This document shows, piece by piece, positions 26,110 to 34,914 of a DNA stretch of 64,000 nt. Position 1 is the first letter of the stretch; every line of letters begins with the position of its first letter. The notes beneath the pieces are model-generated. The model saw only the letters and a list, made by a program, of their open reading frames with translations. It did no database searches and was not told the DNA's origin. Position numbers and translations under genes: made by a program. The stretch comes from Alkaliphilus hydrothermalis (lineage in GTDB: Bacteria; Bacillota; Clostridia; Peptostreptococcales; Natronincolaceae): contig NZ_JAFBEE010000011.1 of NCBI RefSeq assembly GCF_016908555.1, positions 25,583-89,582 of the forward strand, written 5' to 3'.

Positions 26110-27588
26110 TTAAATCAAGTTAGTCTTTACATATTCTATGCGGGATAATAGATTTTGTTTACCCAGCACTTTAATTATTTTATTAATATCTGGTCCATGG
26201 GAGTTCCCGGTAATCGCCACACGAATAGGCTTAAATAATTGAGGTCCCTTGAAGCCTGTTTCCTTTTGAATCTCCTTTAAAGCCTTTTTGCCAAAGTCAT
26301 CGTCAATCTCTTCCACGGCACTTACCTTAACTACAAAAGCATCTAATAAAACCGCCATATGTTCAAACTTTAAAATTTCAGCAGCTTCTTCATCCTCCGC
26401 TTTAATCTCTGTCTTAAAGAAGATTCCCACATGGTCTACGATTTCTGCAATATAAGATAGCTTTTCCTTTAATACAGATACCATTTCCTTTAACCATTGG
26501 TATTTTTCCTGGGCCTCAGCCTCCGTAATATATCCAGCTGCAATTAAATGTGGAATTGCTAAATCAGTAATTTTATCATCGGAGCTTTCTTTAATATAAT
26601 GGGCATTTACCCAGTTTAATTTATTTACATCAAATACGCCACCACTTTTAGAAACTCTTTCTAGAGAAAATTTCTCTTCCAGTTCCTTCATGGAGAAAAT
26701 TTCTTGATTATCCTCTGGACTCCATCCTACCAATGCAATGTAATTCACTAGCGCTTCTGGCAAATAACCTTTTTTCATAAAGTCTTCCACCGCAACGTCC
26801 CCTTGACGTTTACTGAGCTTCTTCTTGTCTGCATTTAAGATGTTTGGCAGGTGTACATATTGAGGGGCATTCCAACCAAAGGCTTGATATAAATATACAT
26901 GCTTTGGCGTTGAAATTAACCACTCTTCTCCTCTAATAACGTGGGTAATTCCCATTGAGTTGTCATCAACTACAACTGCAAAATGATATGTAGGGAAACC
27001 ATCTGATTTGATTAACACTTGATCATCCATATCGTTTGTATTTACAACTACTTTTCCCCTAACAATGTCATTGAATTCTATATCTGTATTGGCAGGTAGC
27101 TTTAATCTAATTACATAAGCCTCTCCTGCAGCTTTTTTAGCCTCCACTTCTTCTGCAGAAAGACCTTTACAATGTCCATCATACTTTGGCATTTCTCCTG
27201 CAGCTTTTTGAGCTTCTCTAATCTCATCTATTCTTTCCTTTGAACAAAAACAGTAATAGGCATGTCCGCTCTCTAATAATGTTTTAATCTTTTCTTGATA
27301 GATTTCTAGTCTATGGGATTGAACATAAGGACCATATTCACCAATTTCTACTGGTGCTCCATCCTTAATAACCACCCCTTCGTCATGATTAACGCCAGCC
27401 CACTCCATCGCCTGAAGCATTCCTTCGATGGCACCTTCTACAAAACGATTCTGATCAGTATCTTCTATTCTTAAAATATACTTTCCGTCATTCTTTCTTG
27501 CGTATAAATAATTATATAATGCTGTTCTTAAACTTCCTATATGTACAAAACCCGTTGGACTTGGGGCAAACCTTACCCTTACTGACAT
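26110..27588 (-). CDS. gltX: Glutamyl-tRNA synthetase
   Basis: GluRS (492 aa) is a class I synthetase: HIGS at residues 16-19 and the KLSKRQGD form of KMSKS. It begins MSVRVRFAPSPTGFVHIGSL at the ATG 27586-27588 behind AGGAGG; eight further in-frame codons upstream have no site. The enzyme also feeds Glu-tRNA into tetrapyrrole synthesis in many clostridia, and may mischarge tRNA-Gln where GlnRS is absent. It has its own promoter and is followed by the Cys T-box. Confidence 0.97.
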   Translation of the reverse strand: MSVRVRFAPSPTGFVHIGSLRTALYNYLYARKNDGKYILRIEDTDQNRFVEGAIEGMLQAMEWAGVNHDEGVVIKDGAPVEIGEYGPYVQSHRLEIYQEKIKTLLESGHAYYCFCSKERIDEIREAQKAAGEMPKYDGHCKGLSAEEVEAKKAAGEAYVIRLKLPANTDIEFNDIVRGKVVVNTNDMDDQVLIKSDGFPTYHFAVVVDDNSMGITHVIRGEEWLISTPKHVYLYQAFGWNAPQYVHLPNILNADKKKLSKRQGDVAVEDFMKKGYLPEALVNYIALVGWSPEDNQEIFSMKELEEKFSLERVSKSGGVFDVNKLNWVNAHYIKESSDDKITDLAIPHLIAAGYITEAEAQEKYQWLKEMVSVLKEKLSYIAEIVDHVGIFFKTEIKAEDEEAAEILKFEHMAVLLDAFVVKVSAVEEIDDDFGKKALKEIQKETGFKGPQLFKPIRVAITGNSHGPDINKIIKVLGKQNLLSRIEYVKTNLI

Positions 27589-27627
27589 AATGAACCTCCT
27601 ATACTTTACCATAATATTGTATTATCT

Positions 27628-27656
27628 ATTATAACCTATTCCCCTACATCCTTCAA
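27628..27656 (-). promoter_or_regulatory. Sigma-A type promoter of gltX
   Basis: TTGAAG (27656-27651), 17 bp, TATAAT (27633-27628) on the minus strand, 40 bp upstream of the gltX ATG. Confidence 0.7.
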
Positions 27657-27678
27657 GCAGGTTATTTAGATTGTTCAA

Positions 27679-27704
27679 AACCTGTTATATTCGAGGAACA
27701 GGTT
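27679..27704 (-). terminator. Weak terminator after the DUF1002 gene
   Basis: AACCTGTT pairs perfectly with AACAGGTT around a 10-nt loop, followed by TTTTG on the minus strand. It lies between the DUF1002 gene and the gltX promoter. Confidence 0.45.
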
Positions 27705-27791
27705 AAACCTGCTAACGTAGCCTATAGGTAATACGTGAAGGTACGGGATTGTAGCAGTGCCGCAAAAGATAATGGGTTTACAACAGGCTAA

Positions 27792-28670
27792 CTATTTATT
27801 AGTTAGCATACCTAGTAAAGATTCAAAAAACTGTCGTATAGCATCTAGAATACGCTCCAAGATGCCTTTAACCTCTTCATTCTGCTGAGAAATTTCTCCG
27901 ATCCTTTCACCTATGCCCTTTAACTGTTGTCTAATAACCTCCGTATTCAAATTTAGCTTTGTAATTTCCTGCATTAGCCTAGTAATTTCCTCTATTTGCT
28001 CCACATTCAAATTAATATCTAACCTACCAGCTATTTCGATGACAATTTTTTTAATTTCTTCTGGGTCTTTGATACCTCTATCAATGATTTCTTCCTTAAT
28101 CTGTTTAATCAACAACGGGGCCTTTTCCCGTCCTATTTCCTCCCCTAGCTCTCCTGTTTTCACCATTTCTTCATTGGCAATTTTCTTCTGTTCTTCACTA
28201 ATATTGGCGCCCCGCACCTCTTCAAATGCCTTTAAGATTCCTGTCAGAGCCGCTGTTCCCGAAACATTAAAGGGGGCCGCTGCAATAACCCTTGCATTGG
28301 TTACGCCTGCTGTCACCAAAGCGTTTTGATACATTTCAGCCGTCACCCAATTGATATTATAGGTCTCCACTTTGATCCCTTCACCTTTTTCCAAATCCTC
28401 CACATAGGCTGAAGAAATGGATCGACTACCGATTTGATTTTCTGCTGCTATTCCCTTTAGGTAATTCCGTTCTTCTTCATTGGTAACCACCAAGATCTTA
28501 ACGTCCTTTTCTTCTACGCCAAAAATTTTTAGCATCTGTGACCGTTGATTCTGGTCTAAATCATTTCCTAGTGTGACGACTCTTTCCCCTTGTCCATAGA
28601 CTAGACTACCAGCCATCAGTGTCAGCATGATTGATAATATGATTAGGCTCCTTTTTAGTCTAAACTTCAT
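27792..28670 (-). CDS. Secreted DUF1002 protein (YpuA-like)
   Basis: A 292-residue exported protein with an N-terminal signal peptide (MKFRLKRSLIILSIMLTLMA, then SLVYG). It matches DUF1002, found in B. subtilis YpuA. The N-terminal half contains the conserved stretch VVTLGNDLDQNQR with NWVTAEMYQNAL further on; the C-terminal third is a predicted coiled coil of Ile/Glu/Lys heptads ending in amphipathic helices. No enzymatic motif is visible. It is a separate unit: a terminator precedes it and a weak hairpin follows. Function unknown. Confidence 0.85.
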   Translation of the reverse strand: MKFRLKRSLIILSIMLTLMAGSLVYGQGERVVTLGNDLDQNQRSQMLKIFGVEEKDVKILVVTNEEERNYLKGIAAENQIGSRSISSAYVEDLEKGEGIKVETYNINWVTAEMYQNALVTAGVTNARVIAAAPFNVSGTAALTGILKAFEEVRGANISEEQKKIANEEMVKTGELGEEIGREKAPLLIKQIKEEIIDRGIKDPEEIKKIVIEIAGRLDINLNVEQIEEITRLMQEITKLNLNTEVIRQQLKGIGERIGEISQQNEEVKGILERILDAIRQFFESLLGMLTNK

Positions 28671-28740
28671 AAGTCTACCTCCATCCTATTTTCTTGTATT
28701 TTGCCACAGGGAAAAATTGTTATACATGTTTTAGTCCATA

Positions 28741-28774
28741 AAAAAGAAGCAACAACACTGCTGCTCCTTCTTTA
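28741..28774 (-). terminator. Terminator after the prolyl-tRNA synthetase pair
   Basis: On the minus strand AAAGAAGGAGCAGCA and TTGTTGCTTCTTT pair with one bulge, then TTTTTT. It begins 4 bp after the proS stop and closes the T-box-proS-proS unit. Confidence 0.75.
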
Positions 28775-28777
28775 ATA

Positions 28778-30487
28778 TTACTCCATCAACAATCTTTTGA
28801 TTATGTCCAGTACTTCATTAGCACTAATATCCTCTGCTTGATCCTGATCTCGAAGTTTAAACTCTACTCTTCCTTCGGCTGCATTCTTTCCAACAACAAC
28901 CCTAATAGGAATACCAATAAGGTCAGCATCGGTAAATTTAACCCCTGGTCTTTCCTTACGATCATCCAATAGAACCTCCACGCCAGCTCTACCTAGTTGA
29001 TTGTATAATTCTTCCCCTAGACGATATTGTTCTTCCTTCGATGGATTAACTATGGTGATCACAACGTGATAAGGGGCTAAAGAAATCGGCCACTTAATTC
29101 CCGACTCATCATAATATTGCTCGATTACAGCCGCTAGTGTACGACTTACACCAATTCCATAGGATCCCATCCAAAAGAACTGATCTTTTCCGTTCTCATC
29201 CAAGAACTTAGCATTTAAACCTTCACTATATTTAGTTGCCAATTGGAATATATTACCTACTTCTATACCTCTTTCTAGAGTAAGTTTTTCATTACATTGA
29301 GGGCATAGATCCCCCTCTTCCACCATTAAAAGATCATCTATTACTTCTCCTGTAAAGTCTACACCATAATTTACATTCTTTAAGTGGAAGTCAGTTTCGT
29401 TAGCACCAACAATAAAATTAGTCATTTGTGTTACTCTTGAATCAACCAACACCCGTACTTTTTCCTTTAGACCAATGGGTCCAGCGAATCCTACTTCTGC
29501 ACCAGTTACTTTGATGACTAACTCTTCCTTCGCCATTTCGATATCATGTTCGTTTACGCCTAGTATGTTGAGCGCTTTTGTGAGGTTTAACTCACGGTCT
29601 CCAGGGATACAGATGGCGATCACTTCCCCCTTTGCTTCCAACAATAAGGTTTTCACAAAACGGGAGCTACTAATATTGAAGAAGGATACTAATTCTTCCA
29701 CCTTCTTTACACCTGGAGTGTGAACCTTTTCCTTCTGTAATGGCTTTTCATCATTTTTCTTTAGATTATAATTACTTACAGCCTTTTCGTCGGTGGCAGC
29801 ATAGTCACAACTAGGACAGTAGGCAATCACACTTTCTCCATTTTCACATAAAGCCATGAACTCGTGGGAATCACTATCCCCCATTGCTCCTGCATCCCCT
29901 TGAACAACCCTATATTTTAACTTGCATCTATCAAATACCTTTTCATATGCTTTCCACATTTCTTGGTATGACTCTTTCATACCTTCTTCATTTCGATCAA
30001 AACTGTAGGCATCCTTCATCAAAAATTCCCTTGATCGAATTAATCCAAAACGGGGTCTTCTTTCATCCCTGTACTTGGTTTGAATTTGATATAGATTTAA
30101 TGGCAATTGTTTATAGGATTTCAATTCATTCTTAACAACATCGGTGAAGATTTCTTCATGGGTTGGTCCTAAGCAAAACTCTCGATTATGACGATCATTC
30201 AGACGGAACATTTCTGGCCCAAAGGCTGCCCATCGTCCAGTCTCTTCCCATAATTCCTTTGGTTGCAGAGCTGACATCAGTACTTCCTGTGCTCCTGCCA
30301 AATCCATTTCTTCCCTTACGATATTTTCAACCTTCCTTAGTACTCGATATCCTAAAGGAAGATAGGAGTATACTCCCGATACTAGTTTCCGAATCATCCC
30401 TGCCCTAAGCAACAACCTATGGCTTGGCAACTCAGTTTCCGTTGGATCTTGTCTTAGGGTTGGCATATATAGTTTTGACATTTTCAT
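28778..30487 (-). CDS. proS: Prolyl-tRNA synthetase, bacterial type with editing domain
   Basis: This 569-residue ProRS is the bacterial form: class II catalytic core (motif 2 around GLIRSREFLMKDAYSF), an insertion domain of about 180 residues (about 220-400) of the YbaK type that deacylates Ala-tRNA-Pro, and the C-terminal anticodon-binding domain. It follows the other ProRS by 53 bp with no terminator, so both are likely on one T-box-controlled mRNA. The presence of two ProRS lineages side by side is the unusual point. Confidence 0.95.
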   Translation of the reverse strand: MKMSKLYMPTLRQDPTETELPSHRLLLRAGMIRKLVSGVYSYLPLGYRVLRKVENIVREEMDLAGAQEVLMSALQPKELWEETGRWAAFGPEMFRLNDRHNREFCLGPTHEEIFTDVVKNELKSYKQLPLNLYQIQTKYRDERRPRFGLIRSREFLMKDAYSFDRNEEGMKESYQEMWKAYEKVFDRCKLKYRVVQGDAGAMGDSDSHEFMALCENGESVIAYCPSCDYAATDEKAVSNYNLKKNDEKPLQKEKVHTPGVKKVEELVSFFNISSSRFVKTLLLEAKGEVIAICIPGDRELNLTKALNILGVNEHDIEMAKEELVIKVTGAEVGFAGPIGLKEKVRVLVDSRVTQMTNFIVGANETDFHLKNVNYGVDFTGEVIDDLLMVEEGDLCPQCNEKLTLERGIEVGNIFQLATKYSEGLNAKFLDENGKDQFFWMGSYGIGVSRTLAAVIEQYYDESGIKWPISLAPYHVVITIVNPSKEEQYRLGEELYNQLGRAGVEVLLDDRKERPGVKFTDADLIGIPIRVVVGKNAAEGRVEFKLRDQDQAEDISANEVLDIIKRLLME

Positions 30488-30540
30488 TGTTAATCTCTCC
30501 TTACTAATTTAAAATATTAAGATGGGGGCTTTTCAACAGC

Positions 30541-31983
30541 CTAATATGCTTTAGCGAAAAATGCCATCTTAGCTGCAGGCTTACCACAGAAAGGACAAGT
30601 ATCCCCTAGCTTTTCTTGCTCAAAAGGAATACATCTTACCGTTACTCCTGTTTCTTGCTTGATTTTGTCTTCACAGGCTCGGTCTTCACACCACATTGCC
30701 TTTACAAAGCCTGGCTTTGTCTCCATTACTTCCTTCATTTCGTCAAGGCTCTTCACGTAGTAGGTCTTTTCATCCCTCATGTGTTTAGCTTTTAATAATA
30801 AATTGTTTTGAATATCCTCCAGTAAACTTGCAACGGTTTCTTTTAAGCTATCCATCGCTACAGCCTCTTTTTCTAATGTATCTCTTCTAAATAACATTAC
30901 TTGATTCTTTTCTATGTCCTTTGGCCCTATTTCAATCCTTAGGGGAACACCCTTCATTTCCCATTCGTTGAATTTCCAGCCTGGTGAATAGTTCTCCCTA
31001 TCATCTAGCTCTACTCTGAAATCATTTCTTAGCTCTGAATAGAGTTCATGCACCTGATCCATTACACCCTCCTTATGGCTGGCGATTGGTACAATGGCGA
31101 TTTGTGTTGGAGCGACCCTTGGCGGTAATACAAGACCACGGTTATCTCCATGGGTCATGATGATTCCACCGATTAATCTTGTGGATACTCCCCATGATGT
31201 GTGATATGGATGCTTTAGTTCTCCATCACGATCAAGAAAGGTAATATCAAATGCAGTTGTAAAGTGCTGAGCTAAGTTGTGGGATGTACCTGCTTGTAGG
31301 GCCTTTCCGTCATGCATTAAAGCTTCCATCGTATAAGTAGCGTGGGCACCAGCAAACTTTTCCTTCTCAGACTTTTGCCCGATGACAACTGGGATAGCCA
31401 ATATTTCCTCAGCCATCTCCCTATAAACATGAAGCATTTGTAGCGTCTCTTCTTGTGCCTCTTCAGCAGTTTCGTGTAGGGTATGCCCCTCTTGCCATAG
31501 GAACTCTGATGTTCTTAAAAATGGTCTTGTACTCTTTTCCCAACGAACAACACTACACCATTGGTTGTATAGGAAAGGTAAATCTCTATAGGATTTTAAC
31601 CATTTAGAATACATTTCACAGATAATTGTCTCAGAGGTTGGTCTAACGCAAAGCCTTTCGGCTAATTCCTCAGATCCCCCGTGGGTAACCCATGCCACCT
31701 CTGGCGCAAAACCCTCTACGTGCTCTGCCTCCTTCTTTAACAAACTCTCTGGAATTAAAAGAGGGAAGTAGCAGTTCTTATGACCTGTTTCTTTAAATCT
31801 ACCATCTAAATGAGCTTGGATGTTCTCCCAAATGGCATAACCATAGGGCTTGATTACCATAAATCCCTTTACAGGTGAGTAGTCAACCATATCTGTTTTT
31901 CGAATCACGTCCGTATACCATTGCGCAAAATCAGTTTCCATAGGTGTAATTTCACTTACAAATTGCTTATCTTTTTTACCCAC
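30541..31983 (-). CDS. proS: Prolyl-tRNA synthetase, archaeal/eukaryal type
   Basis: This 480-residue ProRS belongs to the archaeal/eukaryal-like lineage that lacks the YbaK-type insertion: it begins FVSEITPMETDFAQWYTDVIRK, has the core FLWQEGHTLHETAEEA, and ends with a zinc-binding-like segment containing CPFCGKP and a C-terminal Tyr (AFFAKAY), as in this lineage. I chose a GTG start at 31981-31983 behind AAAGGAG, giving the family length. A Pro-specific T-box lies upstream. The bacterial-type enzyme follows. Confidence 0.95.
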   Translation of the reverse strand: MGKKDKQFVSEITPMETDFAQWYTDVIRKTDMVDYSPVKGFMVIKPYGYAIWENIQAHLDGRFKETGHKNCYFPLLIPESLLKKEAEHVEGFAPEVAWVTHGGSEELAERLCVRPTSETIICEMYSKWLKSYRDLPFLYNQWCSVVRWEKSTRPFLRTSEFLWQEGHTLHETAEEAQEETLQMLHVYREMAEEILAIPVVIGQKSEKEKFAGAHATYTMEALMHDGKALQAGTSHNLAQHFTTAFDITFLDRDGELKHPYHTSWGVSTRLIGGIIMTHGDNRGLVLPPRVAPTQIAIVPIASHKEGVMDQVHELYSELRNDFRVELDDRENYSPGWKFNEWEMKGVPLRIEIGPKDIEKNQVMLFRRDTLEKEAVAMDSLKETVASLLEDIQNNLLLKAKHMRDEKTYYVKSLDEMKEVMETKPGFVKAMWCEDRACEDKIKQETGVTVRCIPFEQEKLGDTCPFCGKPAAKMAFFAKAY

Positions 31984-32082
31984 TGTTCTTACTCCTTTCC
32001 GACTATCTATTTTTTCTAGCACTGCTCATAAAGGGCTATAGATTCACTAATACAGCTGACTCCTTTAGTATTTTACAAAAAA

Positions 32083-32318
32083 CAAAGATCCCGTCTCTAA
32101 CATCATAGCTAGAGACGAGATCTATATTCCCGCGGTACCACTCTAATTAATCCTACTGGATTCTCTTAAAGGCATAACGGTGCCCCCACCGACATTGATT
32201 TTATTTCAATCAGCAACTCCAGGACGGGTTCAAGAAATTAAGCCTAAAAATCTTTCAGCCGAGGATTTTCTCTCTATTAAGCATCATTTCCTTACTATTT
32301 CCTATCTTAGTCTTTGTC
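32083..32318 (-). promoter_or_regulatory. T-box riboswitch (proline) upstream of the proS pair
   Basis: The minus strand shows the T-box GAGTGGTACCGCG (about 32142-32130) and a terminator whose arms AGATCTCGTCTCTA and TAGAGACGGGATCT lie at 32123-32086, followed by TTGTTTTTT. By alignment with the Cys T-box here, the specifier is CCC in TTGAACCCGTCC, a proline codon. It therefore senses uncharged tRNA-Pro(GGG) or a wobble-reading isoacceptor. A possible -10 (TATAAA) lies in the adjacent repeat copy. Confidence 0.9.
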
Positions 32319-32324
32319 ATATTC

Positions 32325-32435
32325 TTTTTTATAACGAATAGGAAAGTTCTGCTTTAAAAGAACATAAAAGAGAACTTTTCCGTTAATGAGTTTCAACGAA
32401 GTCAACATTTAAATCTTCCGAAGGAAGACTTTGTT
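32325..32435 (+). repeat. Dispersed intergenic repeat, copy A
   Basis: About 111 bp starting TTTTTTATAACGAATAGGAAA and ending in a hairpin-forming segment AATCTTCCGAAGGAAGACTT. Related copies are at 46545-46635 (minus) and 62785-62961 (minus). Conserved blocks are the left end (TATAACG-A/T-ATAGGAAA) and the right part (GAACTTTTTCG, AATGAGTTTCAAC, AGTCAACATTTAAATCTT); the middle varies in length. No open frame is inside. Confidence 0.7.
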
Positions 32436-32496
32436 ATAAGCATACCTAAATCTCTATAAAATGTCAACTTATAATTATATACAGCTAGTTTATCCA

Positions 32497-33693
32497 TTAT
32501 GACCTAAAAATAACCGACTCTTTGTTAAACATATATTTTGTAAATAATAATGATGCAACCACCAGTGCAAAAGACATTGAGAAGGTAATGGCGATATGTA
32601 CTGGATTAATTATATCCACCAGGACTTCCTTCATTAATAGGACTGCATTTAATATCGGTATAAAGAACAAGTTAGTAGAAATTGTTCTTAAATCCATGAA
32701 CATCGTCAAATATGCTGGCACCATCAGTACAATTGTAATTGGACTTAAATACGTTCCAGCCTCCTTGTAGGACTTTGCAAACACGCTAATTGCCAGCATT
32801 ACACCGCTCAACATCATGGCAATGAGCATAGAAACCCCTACTAGAATTAGAATTGATATAGGCGAAATACTTAATTCCATCGGCATCATATCAGGATTCA
32901 TCTTTGCAGATACCACTAATCCTGCCAATGAGGTAATCACCCCAATCACGGAAGCTAATAAAATCGTTAAATACTTTCCTACCAGTATGGATAATCTGTC
33001 AGCACCAGTTGATAATAATGGCTCCAGTGACAACCTTTCCTTTTCCCCAGCACCTAAATCTATCGCTGCTGGCATACCCCCAATAACAGGGTACAACATT
33101 AGTAGAAATGGCAATAGAAAGGTCAGTAACATGAGGGCTTCCCCACCCCCCTTAGACTCTTCACCCTCTGGTACATAGGCTTCTCTGTTGATAATCGTAG
33201 GCTGCAGCTTTTGTGGATCAATTCCCAATTCCGCCAATCTTCCTAACCTAACCCCCTCAGTATATCCCATAATTACATTTTGCACTGTGGCAGTAGCCAT
33301 GGTGGACTCACTACTTACTTCATCATAGATCAATTTAACATTAGCAGGTATCTGCCCCTTGATCTTCTCCTCAAATCCTTCCTCCAAGTGTATAATCGTT
33401 TTTATCTCTCCTGCCTTTAGGGATTCATAGGCATCCTCCACCTTCATCACCTTGAGCCCCTCAGCATTTTTAATATAACTGATCAGCTGACTTTCTTCCC
33501 CCTGCGCCTCAATAGCAATTGGGATATCTTGCTTCAAGTTATTCTCCATTTTTGATCTTCCCATACCCATTAAATAAAACATCAAAGGAAATACCATTAC
33601 AGGAATTAGCACTCCTGCTAACCAAGTTCTCTTATCCCTAAAAATATCCTTCAGCTCTTTTTTTAATACGATAGCGATATGCTTATAATTCAT
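32497..33693 (-). CDS. natB: ABC-2 transporter permease, NatB-like (sodium export)
   Basis: A 398-residue membrane protein with an N-terminal helix, a large extracytoplasmic loop (about residues 50-190), and five or more C-terminal helices, the ABC-2 permease plan. It resembles NatB of the B. subtilis NatAB Na+ extruder (start KKELKDIFRDKRTWLAGVLIPVMVFPL). I start at ATG 33691-33693, 10 bp inside the natA gene, because GGTGAAGGAA precedes it. Na+ export would suit an alkaliphile, but the substrate is inferred from family only. Confidence 0.85.
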   Translation of the reverse strand: MNYKHIAIVLKKELKDIFRDKRTWLAGVLIPVMVFPLMFYLMGMGRSKMENNLKQDIPIAIEAQGEESQLISYIKNAEGLKVMKVEDAYESLKAGEIKTIIHLEEGFEEKIKGQIPANVKLIYDEVSSESTMATATVQNVIMGYTEGVRLGRLAELGIDPQKLQPTIINREAYVPEGEESKGGGEALMLLTFLLPFLLMLYPVIGGMPAAIDLGAGEKERLSLEPLLSTGADRLSILVGKYLTILLASVIGVITSLAGLVVSAKMNPDMMPMELSISPISILILVGVSMLIAMMLSGVMLAISVFAKSYKEAGTYLSPITIVLMVPAYLTMFMDLRTISTNLFFIPILNAVLLMKEVLVDIINPVHIAITFSMSFALVVASLLFTKYMFNKESVIFRS

Positions 33694-34411
33694 TTCCTTC
33701 ACCTACCAATTCCAGGAATAAATCCTCCATATTTTTATCATATTTCTCTTTAATTTCCTTTAAATAACCCGATTCAACTATCTTACCCTTATGAATAACT
33801 GCAACTCGATCACATAATTTTTCCACTTCAGCCATTGAGTGGCTTGAAAAAATCACCGTTTTTCCCTCTGCTTTACAGGTTTCAATAAACTGTTGAATGA
33901 TTCTTGCTCCACCTACATCTAATCCAGAAGTAGGCTCGTCAAACAGCATAATGGATGGATTATGCACGATTGACCTTGCAATTGCTACTTTTTGTTTCAT
34001 TCCCTTAGAGAATTTACCTGCCCTACGATCAATATATTCCTCCATATTAAATACCTTGACAAGATGCTTGATTCTGTCATCTATTTCATCCTTAGTCATG
34101 TCATTTAATTCCCCGTAGTAGACAATGTTCTCTCTAGCAGTCAACCGATCATATATGCCACTTTCACCACCAAAAAGAATTCCTATTTCTTTTCGGATCT
34201 CATTTGCAGAGTCCAACACATTTTTTCCATTCAGTTTTACAGTACCTCCATCGGGCTTCAACATTGTGGCTAAAATCCTTAGGGTAGTTGTTTTTCCAGC
34301 ACCATTTTCCCCTAAAAGCCCCAAAACTTCTCCTTTTGCAACAATAAAATCTATCCCCTTTAAGGCTTCGAAGTTTTTGAAATTTTTCTTCAGTCCCCTT
34401 ACTTCAATCAT
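33683..34411 (-). CDS. natA: ABC transporter ATP-binding protein, NatA-like
   Basis: This 242-residue ATPase has Walker A GENGAGKT at 34-41, the signature FSKGMKQKV in place of LSGGQ, Walker B SIMLFDEPTSGLD, and a switch His in FSSHSM. It pairs with the overlapping natB permease. The atypical signature is common in the NatA/CcmA type exporters. It may power sodium, drug or lipid efflux. It lies 23 bp after ispF. Confidence 0.9.
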   Translation of the reverse strand: MIEVRGLKKNFKNFEALKGIDFIVAKGEVLGLLGENGAGKTTTLRILATMLKPDGGTVKLNGKNVLDSANEIRKEIGILFGGESGIYDRLTARENIVYYGELNDMTKDEIDDRIKHLVKVFNMEEYIDRRAGKFSKGMKQKVAIARSIVHNPSIMLFDEPTSGLDVGGARIIQQFIETCKAEGKTVIFSSHSMAEVEKLCDRVAVIHKGKIVESGYLKEIKEKYDKNMEDLFLELVGEGNEL

Positions 34412-34434
34412 CTACATCCCCTCTTTTCAACTTA

Positions 34435-34914
34435 TTATATTAATTTGATAATACTTGCTACTACTTGAGCTGCAATTCCCTTTCCCTTACCAGTAAAACC
34501 CAATCCCTCTGTGGTGGTGGCCTTTACATTAATGTCATCTATAGATGTCTTTACCACCCTAGCAATATTCTCCCTCATTTGCAGTATATGAGGAGCCATT
34601 TTAGGTCTTTCAGCAATAATGGTAGCGTCAATATTGATTACCTTGTATCCCTTTTCCTCCAACATTTCTACAACTACCTCCAATAGCTTTAGGCTGTCGG
34701 CCCCCTTATAGTTTTCATCCGTATCAGGAAAGTGTTTGCCTATATCACCAAGACCTGCTGCCCCCAACAGAGCATCCTTTATTGCATGTAATAATACGTC
34801 TGCATCTGAATGGCCTAAAAGCCCTTTTTCAAAGGGAATTTCAACCCCACCTAAAATTAATTTTCTCTCTTTTACTAATCTATGGACATCATATCCCATT
34901 CCAACTCTATACAT
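34435..34914 (-). CDS. ispF: 2-C-methyl-D-erythritol 2,4-cyclodiphosphate synthase
   Basis: IspF (159 aa) catalyses ring closure in the MEP isoprenoid pathway. Metal ligands Asp9 and His11 (GYDVHRL) and the GHSDADVLLHA motif are present. The start codon overlaps the ispD stop, so the two are co-translated. Both act in succession around IspE. The length matches the family. Confidence 0.97.
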   Translation of the reverse strand: MYRVGMGYDVHRLVKERKLILGGVEIPFEKGLLGHSDADVLLHAIKDALLGAAGLGDIGKHFPDTDENYKGADSLKLLEVVVEMLEEKGYKVINIDATIIAERPKMAPHILQMRENIARVVKTSIDDINVKATTTEGLGFTGKGKGIAAQVVASIIKLI

